This document shows, piece after piece, positions 9,846 to 18,227 of a stretch of DNA of 64,000 bases. The notes below the pieces were generated by a model, which was given only the letters and a program-made list of their open reading frames with translations, made no database searches and was not told the DNA's origin. Positions within the stretch are counted from its first letter, which is position 1, and each line of letters starts with the position of its first letter. Source of the stretch: Arthrobacter sp. EpRS71. Lineage in GTDB: Bacteria; Actinomycetota; Actinomycetes; Actinomycetales; Micrococcaceae. The position numbers and the translations under genes were made by a program. The stretch lies in the NCBI RefSeq assembly GCF_001512285.1, contig NZ_LNUV01000006.1, positions 2,154,809-2,218,808 of the forward strand, read 5' to 3'.

Positions 9846-10352
9846 TTAACGCTTGGAGTACTGCTGAGCCTTACGTGCCTTCTTGAGACCAGCCTTCTTG
9901 CGCTCGATGACGCGGGCGTCACGGCTCAAGTAACCGGCCTTCTTGAGGGTGGCGCGGTTGTTGTCGACGTCGATCTCGTTCAGCGAGCGAGCAACACCGA
10001 GGCGCAGGGCACCGGCCTGGCCGGAGATGCCACCGCCGTGGATACGGGCGATGACGTCGTAGGCGCCTTCAAGATCAAGGATCTTGAAGGGCTCGTTGAC
10101 GTCCTGCTGGTGCAGCTTGTTCGGGAAGTAGTTGTCCAGCGTGCGGCCGTTGATGGTCCACTTGCCGGAGCCCGGCACAACGCGAACGCGTGCAACGGCT
10201 TCCTTGCGGCGGCCAACAGCTGCGCCGGCAACGGTCAGTGCCGGGCGCTCCTTCTTCGGCGCATCTTCAGCAGATGTGCTTTCAGAGGTGTAGCTGGTGA
10301 GGGTTTCCTCAGCCTCGACGGCTTCGGCGGTCAGTTCTTCGTTCTGAGCCAC
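9846..10352 (-). CDS. rpsI: 30S ribosomal protein S9
   Basis: A 168-residue S9 with an acidic N-terminal extension of ~45 residues beyond the usual ~130, typical of this actinobacterial group. The core has GRRKEAVARV, the GGGISGQAGALRLGVAR helix-loop and the basic C-terminal tail ending QQYSKR, whose last residues reach P-site tRNA in the 30S subunit. The start is GTG, with AGGAG 4-5 bases upstream. It follows rplM by 39 bases in the standard rplM-rpsI pair. Confidence 0.97.
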   Translation of the reverse strand: MAQNEELTAEAVEAEETLTSYTSESTSAEDAPKKERPALTVAGAAVGRRKEAVARVRVVPGSGKWTINGRTLDNYFPNKLHQQDVNEPFKILDLEGAYDVIARIHGGGISGQAGALRLGVARSLNEIDVDNNRATLKKAGYLSRDARVIERKKAGLKKARKAQQYSKR

Positions 10353-10391
10353 GGTTCTCCTTGTAATAAAAAGTTTAGTTGGTGGCCAGGA

Positions 10392-10835
10392 CTACTGGGC
10401 GACCTGGGTGATTTCGAAAGTCTTCGGCTGCTGTGCAGCGTGGGGGTGCTCCGGGCCTGCGTAGACCTTGAGCTTGCCCAGCTGCTGAGCGGCGAGGGAG
10501 TTCTTGGGGAGCATGCCCTTGATGGCCTTCTCAACAGCGCGAACCGGGTTGGATTCCAACAGCTCGGCGTAGTTGACGGAGGTCAGGCCGCCCGGGTAAC
10601 CGGAGTGGCGGTATGCGCGCTTCTGCTCCAGCTTGGCGCCGGTGAGGGCAACCTTTTCAGCGTTGATGATGATGACGAAGTCGCCCATGTCCATGTGGGA
10701 CGCAAAGGTCGGCTTGTGCTTTCCGCGCAGCAGTGTTGCGGTCTGGCTGGCAAGACGACCAAGGACAACGTCGGTGGCGTCAATGACGTGCCACTGGCGG
10801 TTGATATCGCCGGGCTTCGGGGTGTACGTACGCAC
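10392..10835 (-). CDS. rplM: 50S ribosomal protein L13
   Basis: A 147-residue L13, an early-assembling 23S rRNA binder. Motifs include RQWHVIDATDVVLGRLAS, FVIIINAEKVALTG, RHSGYPGGL and KGMLPKNSLAAQQL. Translation starts at GTG with a GAGG-type site upstream. It is the first gene of the rplM-rpsI unit; the 287-base region upstream is shared with the divergent prepilin peptidase gene. Confidence 0.97.
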   Translation of the reverse strand: MRTYTPKPGDINRQWHVIDATDVVLGRLASQTATLLRGKHKPTFASHMDMGDFVIIINAEKVALTGAKLEQKRAYRHSGYPGGLTSVNYAELLESNPVRAVEKAIKGMLPKNSLAAQQLGKLKVYAGPEHPHAAQQPKTFEITQVAQ

Positions 10836-11122
10836 GGTTTTGCCTCGTTCTTGTTCTGGCGTTCATGTTTTAGGCGGCACGCAATAAGGCGTGTACCTAC
10901 TATGTATGCGCTACCGGAGCAGAGGTGAGGGCTCTATGTACCAGTTATCCCAGGATCTCGAAATGCCTCAGGAGTTAGCGATCCTGCAACTGGATCCCCC
11001 ATAAGGCATGTGTCATCGAGATAGGACACGCACAACGACTCTAAACAATACCTTCAACGGGGCGCCCGGGTCAAAATGGAGTTACCGCCCCAGGGGGTTG
11101 GGCGCCGATTGAGGGAGAGCAC
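10836..11122. other. Divergent intergenic region, rplM / Tad cluster
   Basis: This 287-base spacer separates minus-strand rplM from the plus-strand prepilin peptidase gene. No gene is apparent. A TACATA hexamer for rplM (10901-10906, minus) could be a -10 element but no matching -35 was found. The plus-strand side has GAGGGAGAGC just before the ATG at 11123. No L13-type leader structure was recognised. Confidence 0.4.
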
Positions 11123-11767
11123 ATGACCGACGGGCCCGTCTTTCCGTTCCTTATGGCGCTGCCAGGTTTGCTCCTCAGCCCTGCGGCCGAGCTCGTGATC
11201 GCACGCACGCTACCGCGGCTTGGCAGCACCCCTGCACCTCAAGTCCGGATCACGACGGCGGCTGTCACCTCGCTGCTGTTTGGTTTGCTCGCATGGCGTT
11301 TTGGTTTCTCTTCCGAGTTGCCGGCATTTCTCTTATTGGCATTGCTGGGCGTGCAGCTTTCACGGATCGATTTCGCCCTCCATTTGCTGCCGAATGCACT
11401 CATAGTGTTCCTTCTTGGGGGTGGACTACTCCTCCTGGCGGCATCCGCAGCCCTTGCCCCGGGATGGCCGGAGCTCGCGCGGGCACTCGCCGGAGGGGCT
11501 GTCCTGTTCGCGAGCTACGTCATTCTTAAACTTATTTCGCCAAAAAACCTCGGAATGGGCGATGTGAAGCTCGCAGCACCACTCGGACTGTACTTGGGGT
11601 ACTTGGGTTGGCAGCAAGTACTCTTCGGCGGACTGTTGGGATTCGTGGTAGGTGGGGTGCTCACGGTACTGATGTTGCGCCTGCGACGCACGGAAAAACC
11701 CACAGAAACGGCACATGGTCCAGCGATGGTCATCGGCGCCCTCAGCGTCGCCCTGGTCATGAGCTGA
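11123..11767 (+). CDS. Type IV prepilin peptidase (TadV/CpaA-like, A24 family)
   Basis: A 214-residue integral membrane aspartyl protease with about six hydrophobic segments. The two family catalytic regions are visible: an Asp in SRIDFALHLLPNAL (about residue 81) and GMGDVKLAAPLGLYLG (GxGD, about residue 146). The N-terminal methyltransferase domain of PilD-type enzymes is absent, as in TadV/CpaA. It probably cleaves the Flp prepilin and TadE-like proteins encoded next to it. It is separated from flp by a terminator-like hairpin and 326 bases, so it may be transcribed apart from them. Confidence 0.88.
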   Translation: MTDGPVFPFLMALPGLLLSPAAELVIARTLPRLGSTPAPQVRITTAAVTSLLFGLLAWRFGFSSELPAFLLLALLGVQLSRIDFALHLLPNALIVFLLGGGLLLLAASAALAPGWPELARALAGGAVLFASYVILKLISPKNLGMGDVKLAAPLGLYLGYLGWQQVLFGGLLGFVVGGVLTVLMLRLRRTEKPTETAHGPAMVIGALSVALVMS

Positions 11768-12093
11768 CACAACGTAGTACGCACTTACCTTTCCCATCCC
11801 GGGCCCCCAAATCACTAAGGCTCCTGTCGAAACCAAGTAGTTTCGAGCCCTTTTTCATCCAAAACTGAGTACTTCCTCCCCTCAGTGCGTGCCGGCGAGT
11901 AGCGGCCACTCCCCCAAGTCGAGTACGGCTACGCATTGTCGCAGCCACTTCCCAGGGTGAATTCTTATCTCATCGAATTCCGAACCGCTAAAGGAAACAT
12001 GGGGGTAGTTCGGGAAACGTATAAATGCAAATTCCGATAATTTGCTGGACCTATATCCACATTCACGAATATTTTTCTGGGAAGGAAATTCCA
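11768..12093. other. A/T-richer intergenic region upstream of flp
   Basis: These 326 bases contain the terminator at 11827-11855 and then a stretch noticeably richer in A/T than the surroundings, probably holding the flp promoter. A CCGATAAT sequence around 12034-12041 could be a -10 element, but the expected -35 spacing is not met for a standard sigma-A or a WhiG-like promoter. GGAAGGAAATT before the ATG at 12094 is the flp ribosome-binding site. No gene is seen. Confidence 0.4.
11827..11855 (+). terminator. Intrinsic terminator after prepilin peptidase gene
   Basis: TCGAAAC and GTTTCGA form a 7-bp stem with a 6-base loop, followed by GCCC and five T residues on the plus strand. It lies 60 bases past the peptidase stop codon. 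Confidence 0.6.
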
Positions 12094-12279
12094 ATGTCTG
12101 CTTTCATGTTCACCATTACCTCGTACATTGCCGGCGTCAAGGATCGCTTCACCTCCGATGAGAAGGGCGCGACGATGGTTGAATACGGCATCATGGTCGC
12201 CGCTATCGCCGTCGTGGTGGGAGTTGCAGCCTTCGCACTCGGAGGGCGTGTTACTACTCTCTTCGGCGGCATCCTCTAG
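12094..12279 (+). CDS. flp: Flp-type pilin precursor
   Basis: A 61-residue Flp/Fap pilin. A basic leader ends in KG, followed by ATMVEYGIMVAAIAVVVG; cleavage after that Gly would leave Glu at mature position 5 and a Tyr beside it, the Flp hallmark. The hydrophobic helix drives pilus assembly. An upstream in-frame ATG exists at 12025, but GGAAGGAAATT sits correctly for the ATG at 12094. It is the likely major pilin of the Tad cluster, and its placement first after an A/T-rich region suits strong separate expression. Confidence 0.93.
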   Translation: MSAFMFTITSYIAGVKDRFTSDEKGATMVEYGIMVAAIAVVVGVAAFALGGRVTTLFGGIL

Positions 12280-12381
12280 CTCAGCCACGTGACTCGGTTG
12301 GTCGCGGCTGCCGATTGGCAACCACGACCAACCCGTCGCTTTTAAAGCACGTTCTGTTGGATCTGGGACCGGGAGACGGAT

Positions 12382-12789
12382 GTGAAATCCAAAACGAATG
12401 AGCGTGGCGCCGCGGCCGTGGAACTGGCCATCCTCCTGCCACTTTTGCTGCTAATCCTGTTCGGAATCATGGAGTTTGGGCGCGCCTACAATGTCCAGGT
12501 TTCCCTGACTCAGGCCGCACGTGAAGGAGCCCGCCATGCCGCAGTGCACTACCAAGACGGCACCCTCGACGTCTCCGGCGCCGCTTTGGCAGCGGCGCCG
12601 GCCTTGGACGGATTAGGAGTCACCGTCGCAGACAATGCTTCCAGCTGCGCGCCAGGATCAAACGTGGAAGTCACCACCAGTGTTTCCCTGTCTTCGATGA
12701 CTGGATTCCTGGACGCCGGCTTCTTCGGCGGAACAGGCATCTTCCCGCTTAATTTGTCAGGAGTGGGGGTCATGAGATGCGGTGGTTAG
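12382..12789 (+). CDS. tadE: TadE-like minor pilin / pilus assembly protein
   Basis: A 135-residue protein starting at GTG with GGGAG upstream. Its N-terminus, ERGAAAVELAILLPLLLLILFGIMEFGRAY, is the TadE signature: a pseudopilin-like leader with Glu near mature position 5 and one transmembrane helix. The remainder is predicted to be extracytoplasmic and contains two Cys (one near the C-terminus). It overlaps the next gene by 13 bases, which implies coupled translation. It is probably processed by the TadV-like peptidase. Confidence 0.88.
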   Translation: MKSKTNERGAAAVELAILLPLLLLILFGIMEFGRAYNVQVSLTQAAREGARHAAVHYQDGTLDVSGAALAAAPALDGLGVTVADNASSCAPGSNVEVTTSVSLSSMTGFLDAGFFGGTGIFPLNLSGVGVMRCGG

Positions 12790-13817
12790 ACAGGGCACGT
12801 CGGGATATTTGGACGCATAAGGATGCCGTCGACTCCGAACGTGGCGCAAGCACCGTCATCGTCGCAGGCCTCATGGTCGTCCTCTTCGGGTTTGCCGCCT
12901 TGGCCGTGGATGTCGGGGCAATCTATGCCGAGAAAGCCCAACTGCAGAATGGCGCTGATGCAGCAGCGCTGGCTATCGCCACCGACTGCGCAGGGGGTAA
13001 CTGCGGGAGCAGCGCGTCTACCGGAAACCAGTTCGCCAATGACAATGCCAATGACAACACCAGCGGCGCCGTCGTAACGTTCCCCTCTGCCACTACGGTA
13101 CGGGTGGTCACCAACGCCAGGGACACTGCGGGCCAGAACAGCTTCTCACTTTTCTTTGCGCGGGCAATGGGCTACGACACGACCACAGTTGACGCGTCGG
13201 CTGAGGCCTCGTGGGGCGCTCCGTCAGCTGCGACCACGTTGCCGTGGACGGTCAGCGAGTGTGTGTTCAAGAAATACCTCTCGCCGACGCAGCTGTCCTC
13301 GCTAAACTCCACCGGCAATTTCTCAGGAGATCCCACCCCGACCCATCTTCTTCTTCGGTACGACGAGAATGCGCCGACAGTCCCGGGGTGCGCCGCACAG
13401 AATGGCTACCAGCCCGGCGGCTTTGGTTGGCTGTTGACAGATTCTGGATGTTCTACGGATATCGACCTCGACATGACAGTCGACGGTCAGACCGGCAACC
13501 ACTTCCCGAATGCAGCTGGATGTAATGCAGCTTTGGCCACCATCATGGACGAGCCAGCTCTTATTCCGCTTTTCAGTGCTGCGACGGGGAATGGTTCAAA
13601 CGCCGAATACACACTGATTGGCTTCGCAGCATTTCAGGTCACCGGTTACAAATTCAGCGGCTCTGGGGCCGTTCTTGATCCCCTCGCCCCGAGTTGCACT
13701 GGCAACTGCCGCGGACTCCAGGGGTACTTCTCCCGCTTCGTTTCACTCGAAGAGGGCATGCAGACAACGGAGGGAACTCCCAACTACGGGGCCTCCGTCG
13801 TCACGCTCACTGGGTAG
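12777..13817 (+). CDS. TadG-like pilus assembly protein (TadE/G family)
   Basis: A 346-residue protein with ERGASTVIVAGLMVVLFGFAALAVDVG as a single N-terminal membrane helix, then AEKAQLQNGADAAALA, the typical opening of TadG-like 'putative Flp pilus-assembly' proteins. The extracellular part is Cys- and Asn/Thr/Gly-rich (for example DCAGGNCGS and SCTGNCRG), suggesting disulphides in a surface domain. There is no obvious VWA MIDAS motif. It overlaps tadE by 13 bases. Its role is probably pilus-tip or base anchoring; the exact function is not established from sequence. Confidence 0.8.
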   Translation: MRWLDRARRDIWTHKDAVDSERGASTVIVAGLMVVLFGFAALAVDVGAIYAEKAQLQNGADAAALAIATDCAGGNCGSSASTGNQFANDNANDNTSGAVVTFPSATTVRVVTNARDTAGQNSFSLFFARAMGYDTTTVDASAEASWGAPSAATTLPWTVSECVFKKYLSPTQLSSLNSTGNFSGDPTPTHLLLRYDENAPTVPGCAAQNGYQPGGFGWLLTDSGCSTDIDLDMTVDGQTGNHFPNAAGCNAALATIMDEPALIPLFSAATGNGSNAEYTLIGFAAFQVTGYKFSGSGAVLDPLAPSCTGNCRGLQGYFSRFVSLEEGMQTTEGTPNYGASVVTLTG

Positions 13818-13826
13818 CGGGCTGAG

Positions 13827-13865
13827 ATGCCGCTGTTCTGGAATCCGAAAGAATCAAAGGAGTAG
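13827..13865 (+). CDS. Possible 12-residue leader ORF before cpaB
   Basis: ATG followed by 11 codons (MPLFWNPKESKE) and a TAG that sits just inside the AAGGAG ribosome-binding region of the next gene. It could couple translation of cpaB to the upstream genes, or be chance. No clear ribosome-binding site of its own was seen. Confidence 0.2.
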   Translation: MPLFWNPKESKE

Positions 13866-13868
13866 AAA

Positions 13869-14636
13869 GTGAAAACACGCCTACTGGGAGGCATTGCGGC
13901 ACTGCTGTTAGCAGTCATCGGCACCGTCTTGTTGGTCAGCTACGTTCAAGGAGCCGACAAGCGTGCGCAGCAAGGGCTTGATCCCGTAAACGTCCTTGTG
14001 GTTAAGGAACGCATACCGGCCGGCACCAAGGCTGAAGAAATTCAGTCCAAGGTCAAGACCGAAACCCTGCCGCAGTCGGCGGTGGCACCCGGCACCATCA
14101 ATGCCCTTAGCGATCAAAAGGGCAAGGTCACCTCATCAGACCTCCAACCAGGGGAACAGCTTCTGGGAGTAAAACTGGTCAGCCCCAAAGATCTCGCACC
14201 AGGCACTGTTCCTGTACCCGAGGGATTGCAAGAAGCAACGTTCGTACTTGCGCCCGAGCGAATCCTGGGAGGCCGGATTGAGGCCGGAGACACCGTCACA
14301 GTCTTTGCTTCCTTCAAATTGGACGAAGCGGTTCCGGCAGGTGCGAACCTTCCGGCTGGCTTGACCGGCTGGAAAGACTTCACAGAACTGCTGTATCACG
14401 ACGTTCTGGTCACCGCAGTCCAGCAAGCAGCCCCTGACGCGGAAAAATCAGCAGGAACTGACAAGGGGGTGGCACTTCCCAACGGATCCGCCTACGTCAC
14501 GGTGGCGCTCAGCGACGCCAACGCTACAAAGATGGTCTTTGGCGCAGAGTTTGGCACTCTGTGGCTCTCCAAGCAGACCGACAAGACCGTCAAGAGCGAT
14601 CCTCCGACGACGACCTTTGGAGGGCTGGTCCAATGA
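13869..14636 (+). CDS. cpaB: Flp pilus assembly protein CpaB (SAF domain)
   Basis: A 255-residue protein starting at GTG, preceded by AAGGAG. One N-terminal membrane helix (residues ~5-25, GGIAALLLAVIGTVLLVSYV) leads into an SAF-type domain with VLVVKERIPAGTKAEEI and SDLQPGEQLLGVKLV, as in CpaB/RcpC. In diderm bacteria it works with the secretin; here no secretin is present, so it probably acts at the cell-wall side of the monoderm Tad machine. Its stop overlaps the next start (ATGA). Confidence 0.85.
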   Translation: MKTRLLGGIAALLLAVIGTVLLVSYVQGADKRAQQGLDPVNVLVVKERIPAGTKAEEIQSKVKTETLPQSAVAPGTINALSDQKGKVTSSDLQPGEQLLGVKLVSPKDLAPGTVPVPEGLQEATFVLAPERILGGRIEAGDTVTVFASFKLDEAVPAGANLPAGLTGWKDFTELLYHDVLVTAVQQAAPDAEKSAGTDKGVALPNGSAYVTVALSDANATKMVFGAEFGTLWLSKQTDKTVKSDPPTTTFGGLVQ

Positions 14637-15832
14637 GCCGCTTCGTAGCCATCACTGCCGTCCGAGACTTTGAAGGACGCATTCGGCAAGCCATCAGTGG
14701 CGCACTGCACGGCGACCTTCAAACGCTGTCCCCGGCCGTCCTCCAAGCCGGCACCGACGAAATCTTCAAGCAACTGACAGGAGCACCTCCAGAGGTGATG
14801 ATCCTCGGCCCAGGCGTCAATCCTGACGACGCTTTCAAACTGGCCACGGTGATCGACCTCCAGTACCCCGAAATCAGCCTCCTGATGGTGGCCGAGCCCA
14901 GCGCTGACATTGTGCTGAAAGCCATGCACGCTGGAGTCAGGGATGTGGTCGCCCCCGAAGCGGACGTCAACGAACTCCGAGTCCTCCTGGAACGTGCATG
15001 CTTGGCCGCCGCCAGCCGGCGACGCGGAATGCAACCAGCTGCCGAATCCGGACAAGAGCGGGGACGGGTCATTGCCGTCATGTCACCGAAAGGCGGCGTG
15101 GGAAAGACGACTGTTGCCACGAACCTCGCCATTGGCTTGGGGTCGCTTGCGCCGATGAGTGTGGTGATTGTGGACCTGGACCTGCAATTCGGCGACGTCG
15201 CTTCCGGCCTGTTGCTCGAACCGGAGCACTCCATCACCGAAGCTGTTCACGGAGCTGCTGCCCAGGACTCCATGGTCCTCAAGGCGTTTCTGACCGTCCA
15301 CCCAGCCGGAATCTACGCACTCTGCGCACCACAGAAGCCCTCTGATTCGGACTACATCACTGCCGAACACGTCACCCGCCTCCTCAATCAGCTGGCAACA
15401 GAGTTCAAGTACGTCGTGGTGGACACTGCACCAGGCCTTGGCGAACACTGTCTCGCCACGCTGGAGTTGGCCACCGATGGAGTCTGGGTGTGCGGGATGG
15501 ATGTGCCCAGCATCAGGGGTCTGAGGAAGTGCTTCAGCGTTCTGAAGGAACTTCAGCTGTTGCCACAGGGCCGGCATACGGTCTTGAACTTCGCGGACAG
15601 GAAGAGTGGTCTTTCCGTCCAGGACGTTGAAGCCACCATCGGAGTGCCCGTTGACACGGTCATTCCGAGGTCCCGCACTCTTCCCTACTCCACGAACCGT
15701 GGCATCCCGGTCCTGCAAGGCACAGTTCGGGATTCAGCGATCAAGGGACTGCGGAAGCTCGTTCAGCGGTTCGATCCTCGGCTCGAATCCGCACCTCAGA
15801 ACAAACTGCACCGAAGGGTGGTGGTGTCATGA
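14633..15832 (+). CDS. CpaE/TadZ-like pilus localisation ATPase
   Basis: A 399-residue protein. Residues ~1-130 resemble a degenerate receiver domain (VMILGPGVNPDDAF, LLMVAEPSADIVLKAMHAGVRDVVAP), followed by a ParA/MinD-type ATPase with deviant Walker A MSPKGGVGKTTVATNLA near 150-165 and VVIVDLDLQFGDVASG as the Walker A' region. TadZ/CpaE proteins localise Tad assembly to a cell site. The ATG at 14633 overlaps the cpaB stop; an earlier in-frame start at 14561 lies inside cpaB and is unlikely. It overlaps tadA by 4 bases. Confidence 0.88.
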   Translation: MSRFVAITAVRDFEGRIRQAISGALHGDLQTLSPAVLQAGTDEIFKQLTGAPPEVMILGPGVNPDDAFKLATVIDLQYPEISLLMVAEPSADIVLKAMHAGVRDVVAPEADVNELRVLLERACLAAASRRRGMQPAAESGQERGRVIAVMSPKGGVGKTTVATNLAIGLGSLAPMSVVIVDLDLQFGDVASGLLLEPEHSITEAVHGAAAQDSMVLKAFLTVHPAGIYALCAPQKPSDSDYITAEHVTRLLNQLATEFKYVVVDTAPGLGEHCLATLELATDGVWVCGMDVPSIRGLRKCFSVLKELQLLPQGRHTVLNFADRKSGLSVQDVEATIGVPVDTVIPRSRTLPYSTNRGIPVLQGTVRDSAIKGLRKLVQRFDPRLESAPQNKLHRRVVVS

Positions 15833-17271
15833 AGCTGTCAGAGAGACTTTCGAAGAATAACTCCCTTGGTGCCGCTGCCCCGGGTGACATGCAAGCTCCG
15901 GACACGGCTCCCGGCGGTGACTGGATAGCAACAGCTTCAGCGCCCACCCCAATTTTGGGCGGTGCACCCACTACGCCTGCGGTGGATGCGCTGGCCGGAC
16001 TCAAACAGCGTGCGGCTTCTTCACTGTTTGAACGCATCGGAAACCGCATGGGTGACACGTCGTCATCCGAGGAGGATCTTCGGTCTTTTGCAGTGGACGA
16101 ACTCTCAGCAGTCATCGATGAGGAGCAAGTACCGCTCTCCCCCGAGGAGCGGCGTCGGCTCATCCGCGAGATTTCCGACGAGGTGATGGGCTACGGCCCG
16201 CTGCAGCGTCTGCTGGAGGACCCCTCCGTCACGGAGGTCATGGTGAACCGCTTTGACCAGATCTACGTGGAGCGGCATGGACACCTGGCCTTGACCGAGC
16301 TGCAGTTCAGTTCGGATGACCACCTGCGGAAGGTGATTGAACGGATCGTTTCAAGAGTCGGACGCCGCATCGATGAATCGTCTCCATTGGTCGATGCCCG
16401 GTTGGAGGACGGCTCGCGTGTGAATGCGATCATCCCCCCGCTGGCTGTCAACGGACCATCGTTGACCATCAGGAAATTCAGCCACGTTCCGCTCACGGTC
16501 AGGAATCTCATTGAGTGGGGCTCCATGAGCCAGGAGATGGCTGAATTACTGAGCGCCTGCGTAAGGGCACGCTTGAATGTCATCGTTTCGGGCGGTACAG
16601 GCACAGGAAAGACGACATTGCTGAACGTTTTGTCGTCCTTCATCCCGGAGTCCGATCGAATCGTCACCATTGAAGACGCCGTGGAGCTACAACTTCAACA
16701 GCGTCATGTCGTCAGGCTGGAAAGCCGCCCACCCAATATTGAGGGAAAGGGTGCTATCACTATCCGTGATCTGGTCCGTAACTCGCTTCGTATGCGCCCG
16801 GATCGGATCATCGTCGGTGAGGTCCGTGGCGGTGAATCCTTGGACATGCTGCAGGCGATGAACACCGGCCACGATGGCTCCCTGTCCACTGTGCACGCCA
16901 ACTCTCCCAGGGACGCGATTGCACGATTGGAGACGCTGGTGTTGATGGCCGGAATGGATCTTCCGCTTCGCGCAATTCGGGAGCAGGTTTCCTCAGCTGT
17001 TGATCTCATCGTTCAGGTCACCCGCCTCCGTGATGGTAGCCGACGGGTAACCCATGTCACCGAGGTGCAAGGGATGGAAGGGGATGTCGTCACACTCCAG
17101 GACGCTTTTCTCTTCGACTACTCGGCAGGTTTGGACGCCCAGGGGCACTTCCTGGGCAAAGCTATCCCTACAGGCATTCGGCCCCGTTTCCTCGATCGGT
17201 TTACGGAGCTCGGGATTCAGGTATCCCCTGCGACCTTTGGTGTCGCTCCAGTAGCGGTGGGGAGGCGTTAG
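15829..17271 (+). CDS. tadA: Tad secretion ATPase TadA/CpaF
   Basis: A 480-residue type II/IV secretion ATPase. After a ~110-residue variable N-terminus come GYGPLQRLLEDPSVTEVMVN, the Walker A GGTGTGKTTLLN near residue 255, TIEDAVELQL, the Asp box/His box region DRIIVGEVRGGESLDMLQA and GSLSTVHANSPRDA. This hexameric motor powers Flp pilus assembly at the inner face of the membrane. It overlaps the CpaE-like gene (ATGA) and is followed within 2 bases by tadB, a tight operon. Confidence 0.93.
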   Translation: MKLSERLSKNNSLGAAAPGDMQAPDTAPGGDWIATASAPTPILGGAPTTPAVDALAGLKQRAASSLFERIGNRMGDTSSSEEDLRSFAVDELSAVIDEEQVPLSPEERRRLIREISDEVMGYGPLQRLLEDPSVTEVMVNRFDQIYVERHGHLALTELQFSSDDHLRKVIERIVSRVGRRIDESSPLVDARLEDGSRVNAIIPPLAVNGPSLTIRKFSHVPLTVRNLIEWGSMSQEMAELLSACVRARLNVIVSGGTGTGKTTLLNVLSSFIPESDRIVTIEDAVELQLQQRHVVRLESRPPNIEGKGAITIRDLVRNSLRMRPDRIIVGEVRGGESLDMLQAMNTGHDGSLSTVHANSPRDAIARLETLVLMAGMDLPLRAIREQVSSAVDLIVQVTRLRDGSRRVTHVTEVQGMEGDVVTLQDAFLFDYSAGLDAQGHFLGKAIPTGIRPRFLDRFTELGIQVSPATFGVAPVAVGRR

Positions 17272-17273
17272 CG

Positions 17274-18215
17274 ATGGAATCTCCAGCGTTCTTCGTCCTC
17301 GCGATCGCACTCTGTGTGTCCGCCCTCATCGTCCTGGTAGCCGTGGTCCTGAAACCGCGGAATGGCCCTATCCCGGTTGAGCGTCGTCGGGTGGACCTGC
17401 CACAGGATAACTCCGCAGTGGGGCGCGTTTCCGAGTCTGCGGTGCGCCTGGTTGATACCGCCATTGGCACGTCTGGGGGCCCCTTCAATCGAGAGGTCCT
17501 ATACAACGCCGGCGTCAAACAGGCTCCTGCAGACGTGACGGTGGTGGTTGTGATCGCCGCTGTACTTCTGGGAGGCTTCGGCTGGCTTTTGATTAATCCC
17601 TTCATTGGCATTGTGCTCGCTATTGCCGCACCTTTTGGGGCGAAGCTGATCCTCGCCGTGAAAACAGGAAAACGCCGCGGCAAGTTTGAGATGCAGTTAA
17701 CGGACACCATTCAGATGTTGATTGGTGGCCTTCGCGTCGGGCACAGCATCATGAGGTCATTGGAGGCCGCGGCACAGGAATCACAGGCCCCAACGTCAGA
17801 AGAACTTGCCCGGATTGTCAACGAAGTACGAATCGGCAAGGACCCTCGGCAGGCACTGGAGGATTGCGCCAGCCGTATGGACAGCGAAGATTTCCAGTGG
17901 ATTGGGCAAGCAATCCAGATCAACCGCGAGGTGGGTGGCGACTTGGCCGAGGTATTGGAGCAGGTGGCAGGAACCATCCGGGAGCGCAGCGAGATCAAGG
18001 GCCACGTACGCGCCTTAAGCGCTGAAGGCAAGATGTCAGCGGTGGTCTTGATGATTCTTCCTGTTGCTGTGGGACTCTTCATGTCCGCGTTGAACCCCGG
18101 TTACATGAGGCTCTTCGCAGAACACCCCATAGGGATCGCCCTCGTTGTGGTCAGCGCGGTCCTGTTCGCTGTTGGCGGCTTCTGGATGAGCCGCACTGTG
18201 AAGATCAAATTCTAG
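17274..18215 (+). CDS. tadB: Tad inner-membrane platform protein TadB
   Basis: A 313-residue type II secretion F-domain protein with membrane segments near residues 3-25, 85-125 and 255-305. The cytoplasmic F domain contains LTDTIQMLIGGLRVGHSI, RIVNEVRIGKDPRQAL and LAEVLEQVAGTIRERSEI, typical of TadB. It forms the membrane platform with TadC and TadA. It begins 2 bases after tadA and ends 12 bases before tadC. Confidence 0.9.
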   Translation: MESPAFFVLAIALCVSALIVLVAVVLKPRNGPIPVERRRVDLPQDNSAVGRVSESAVRLVDTAIGTSGGPFNREVLYNAGVKQAPADVTVVVVIAAVLLGGFGWLLINPFIGIVLAIAAPFGAKLILAVKTGKRRGKFEMQLTDTIQMLIGGLRVGHSIMRSLEAAAQESQAPTSEELARIVNEVRIGKDPRQALEDCASRMDSEDFQWIGQAIQINREVGGDLAEVLEQVAGTIRERSEIKGHVRALSAEGKMSAVVLMILPVAVGLFMSALNPGYMRLFAEHPIGIALVVVSAVLFAVGGFWMSRTVKIKF

Positions 18216-18227
18216 GAGACAACGCTC

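Noticed and set aside
10836..11122. L13-type ribosomal leader upstream of rplM
   Set aside because: No consistent stem structure with a terminator or masked ribosome-binding site could be drawn.
12025..12041. WhiG/FliA-type promoter for flp
   Set aside because: CCGATAAT resembles the -10 half, but no TAAA element lies at the required distance.
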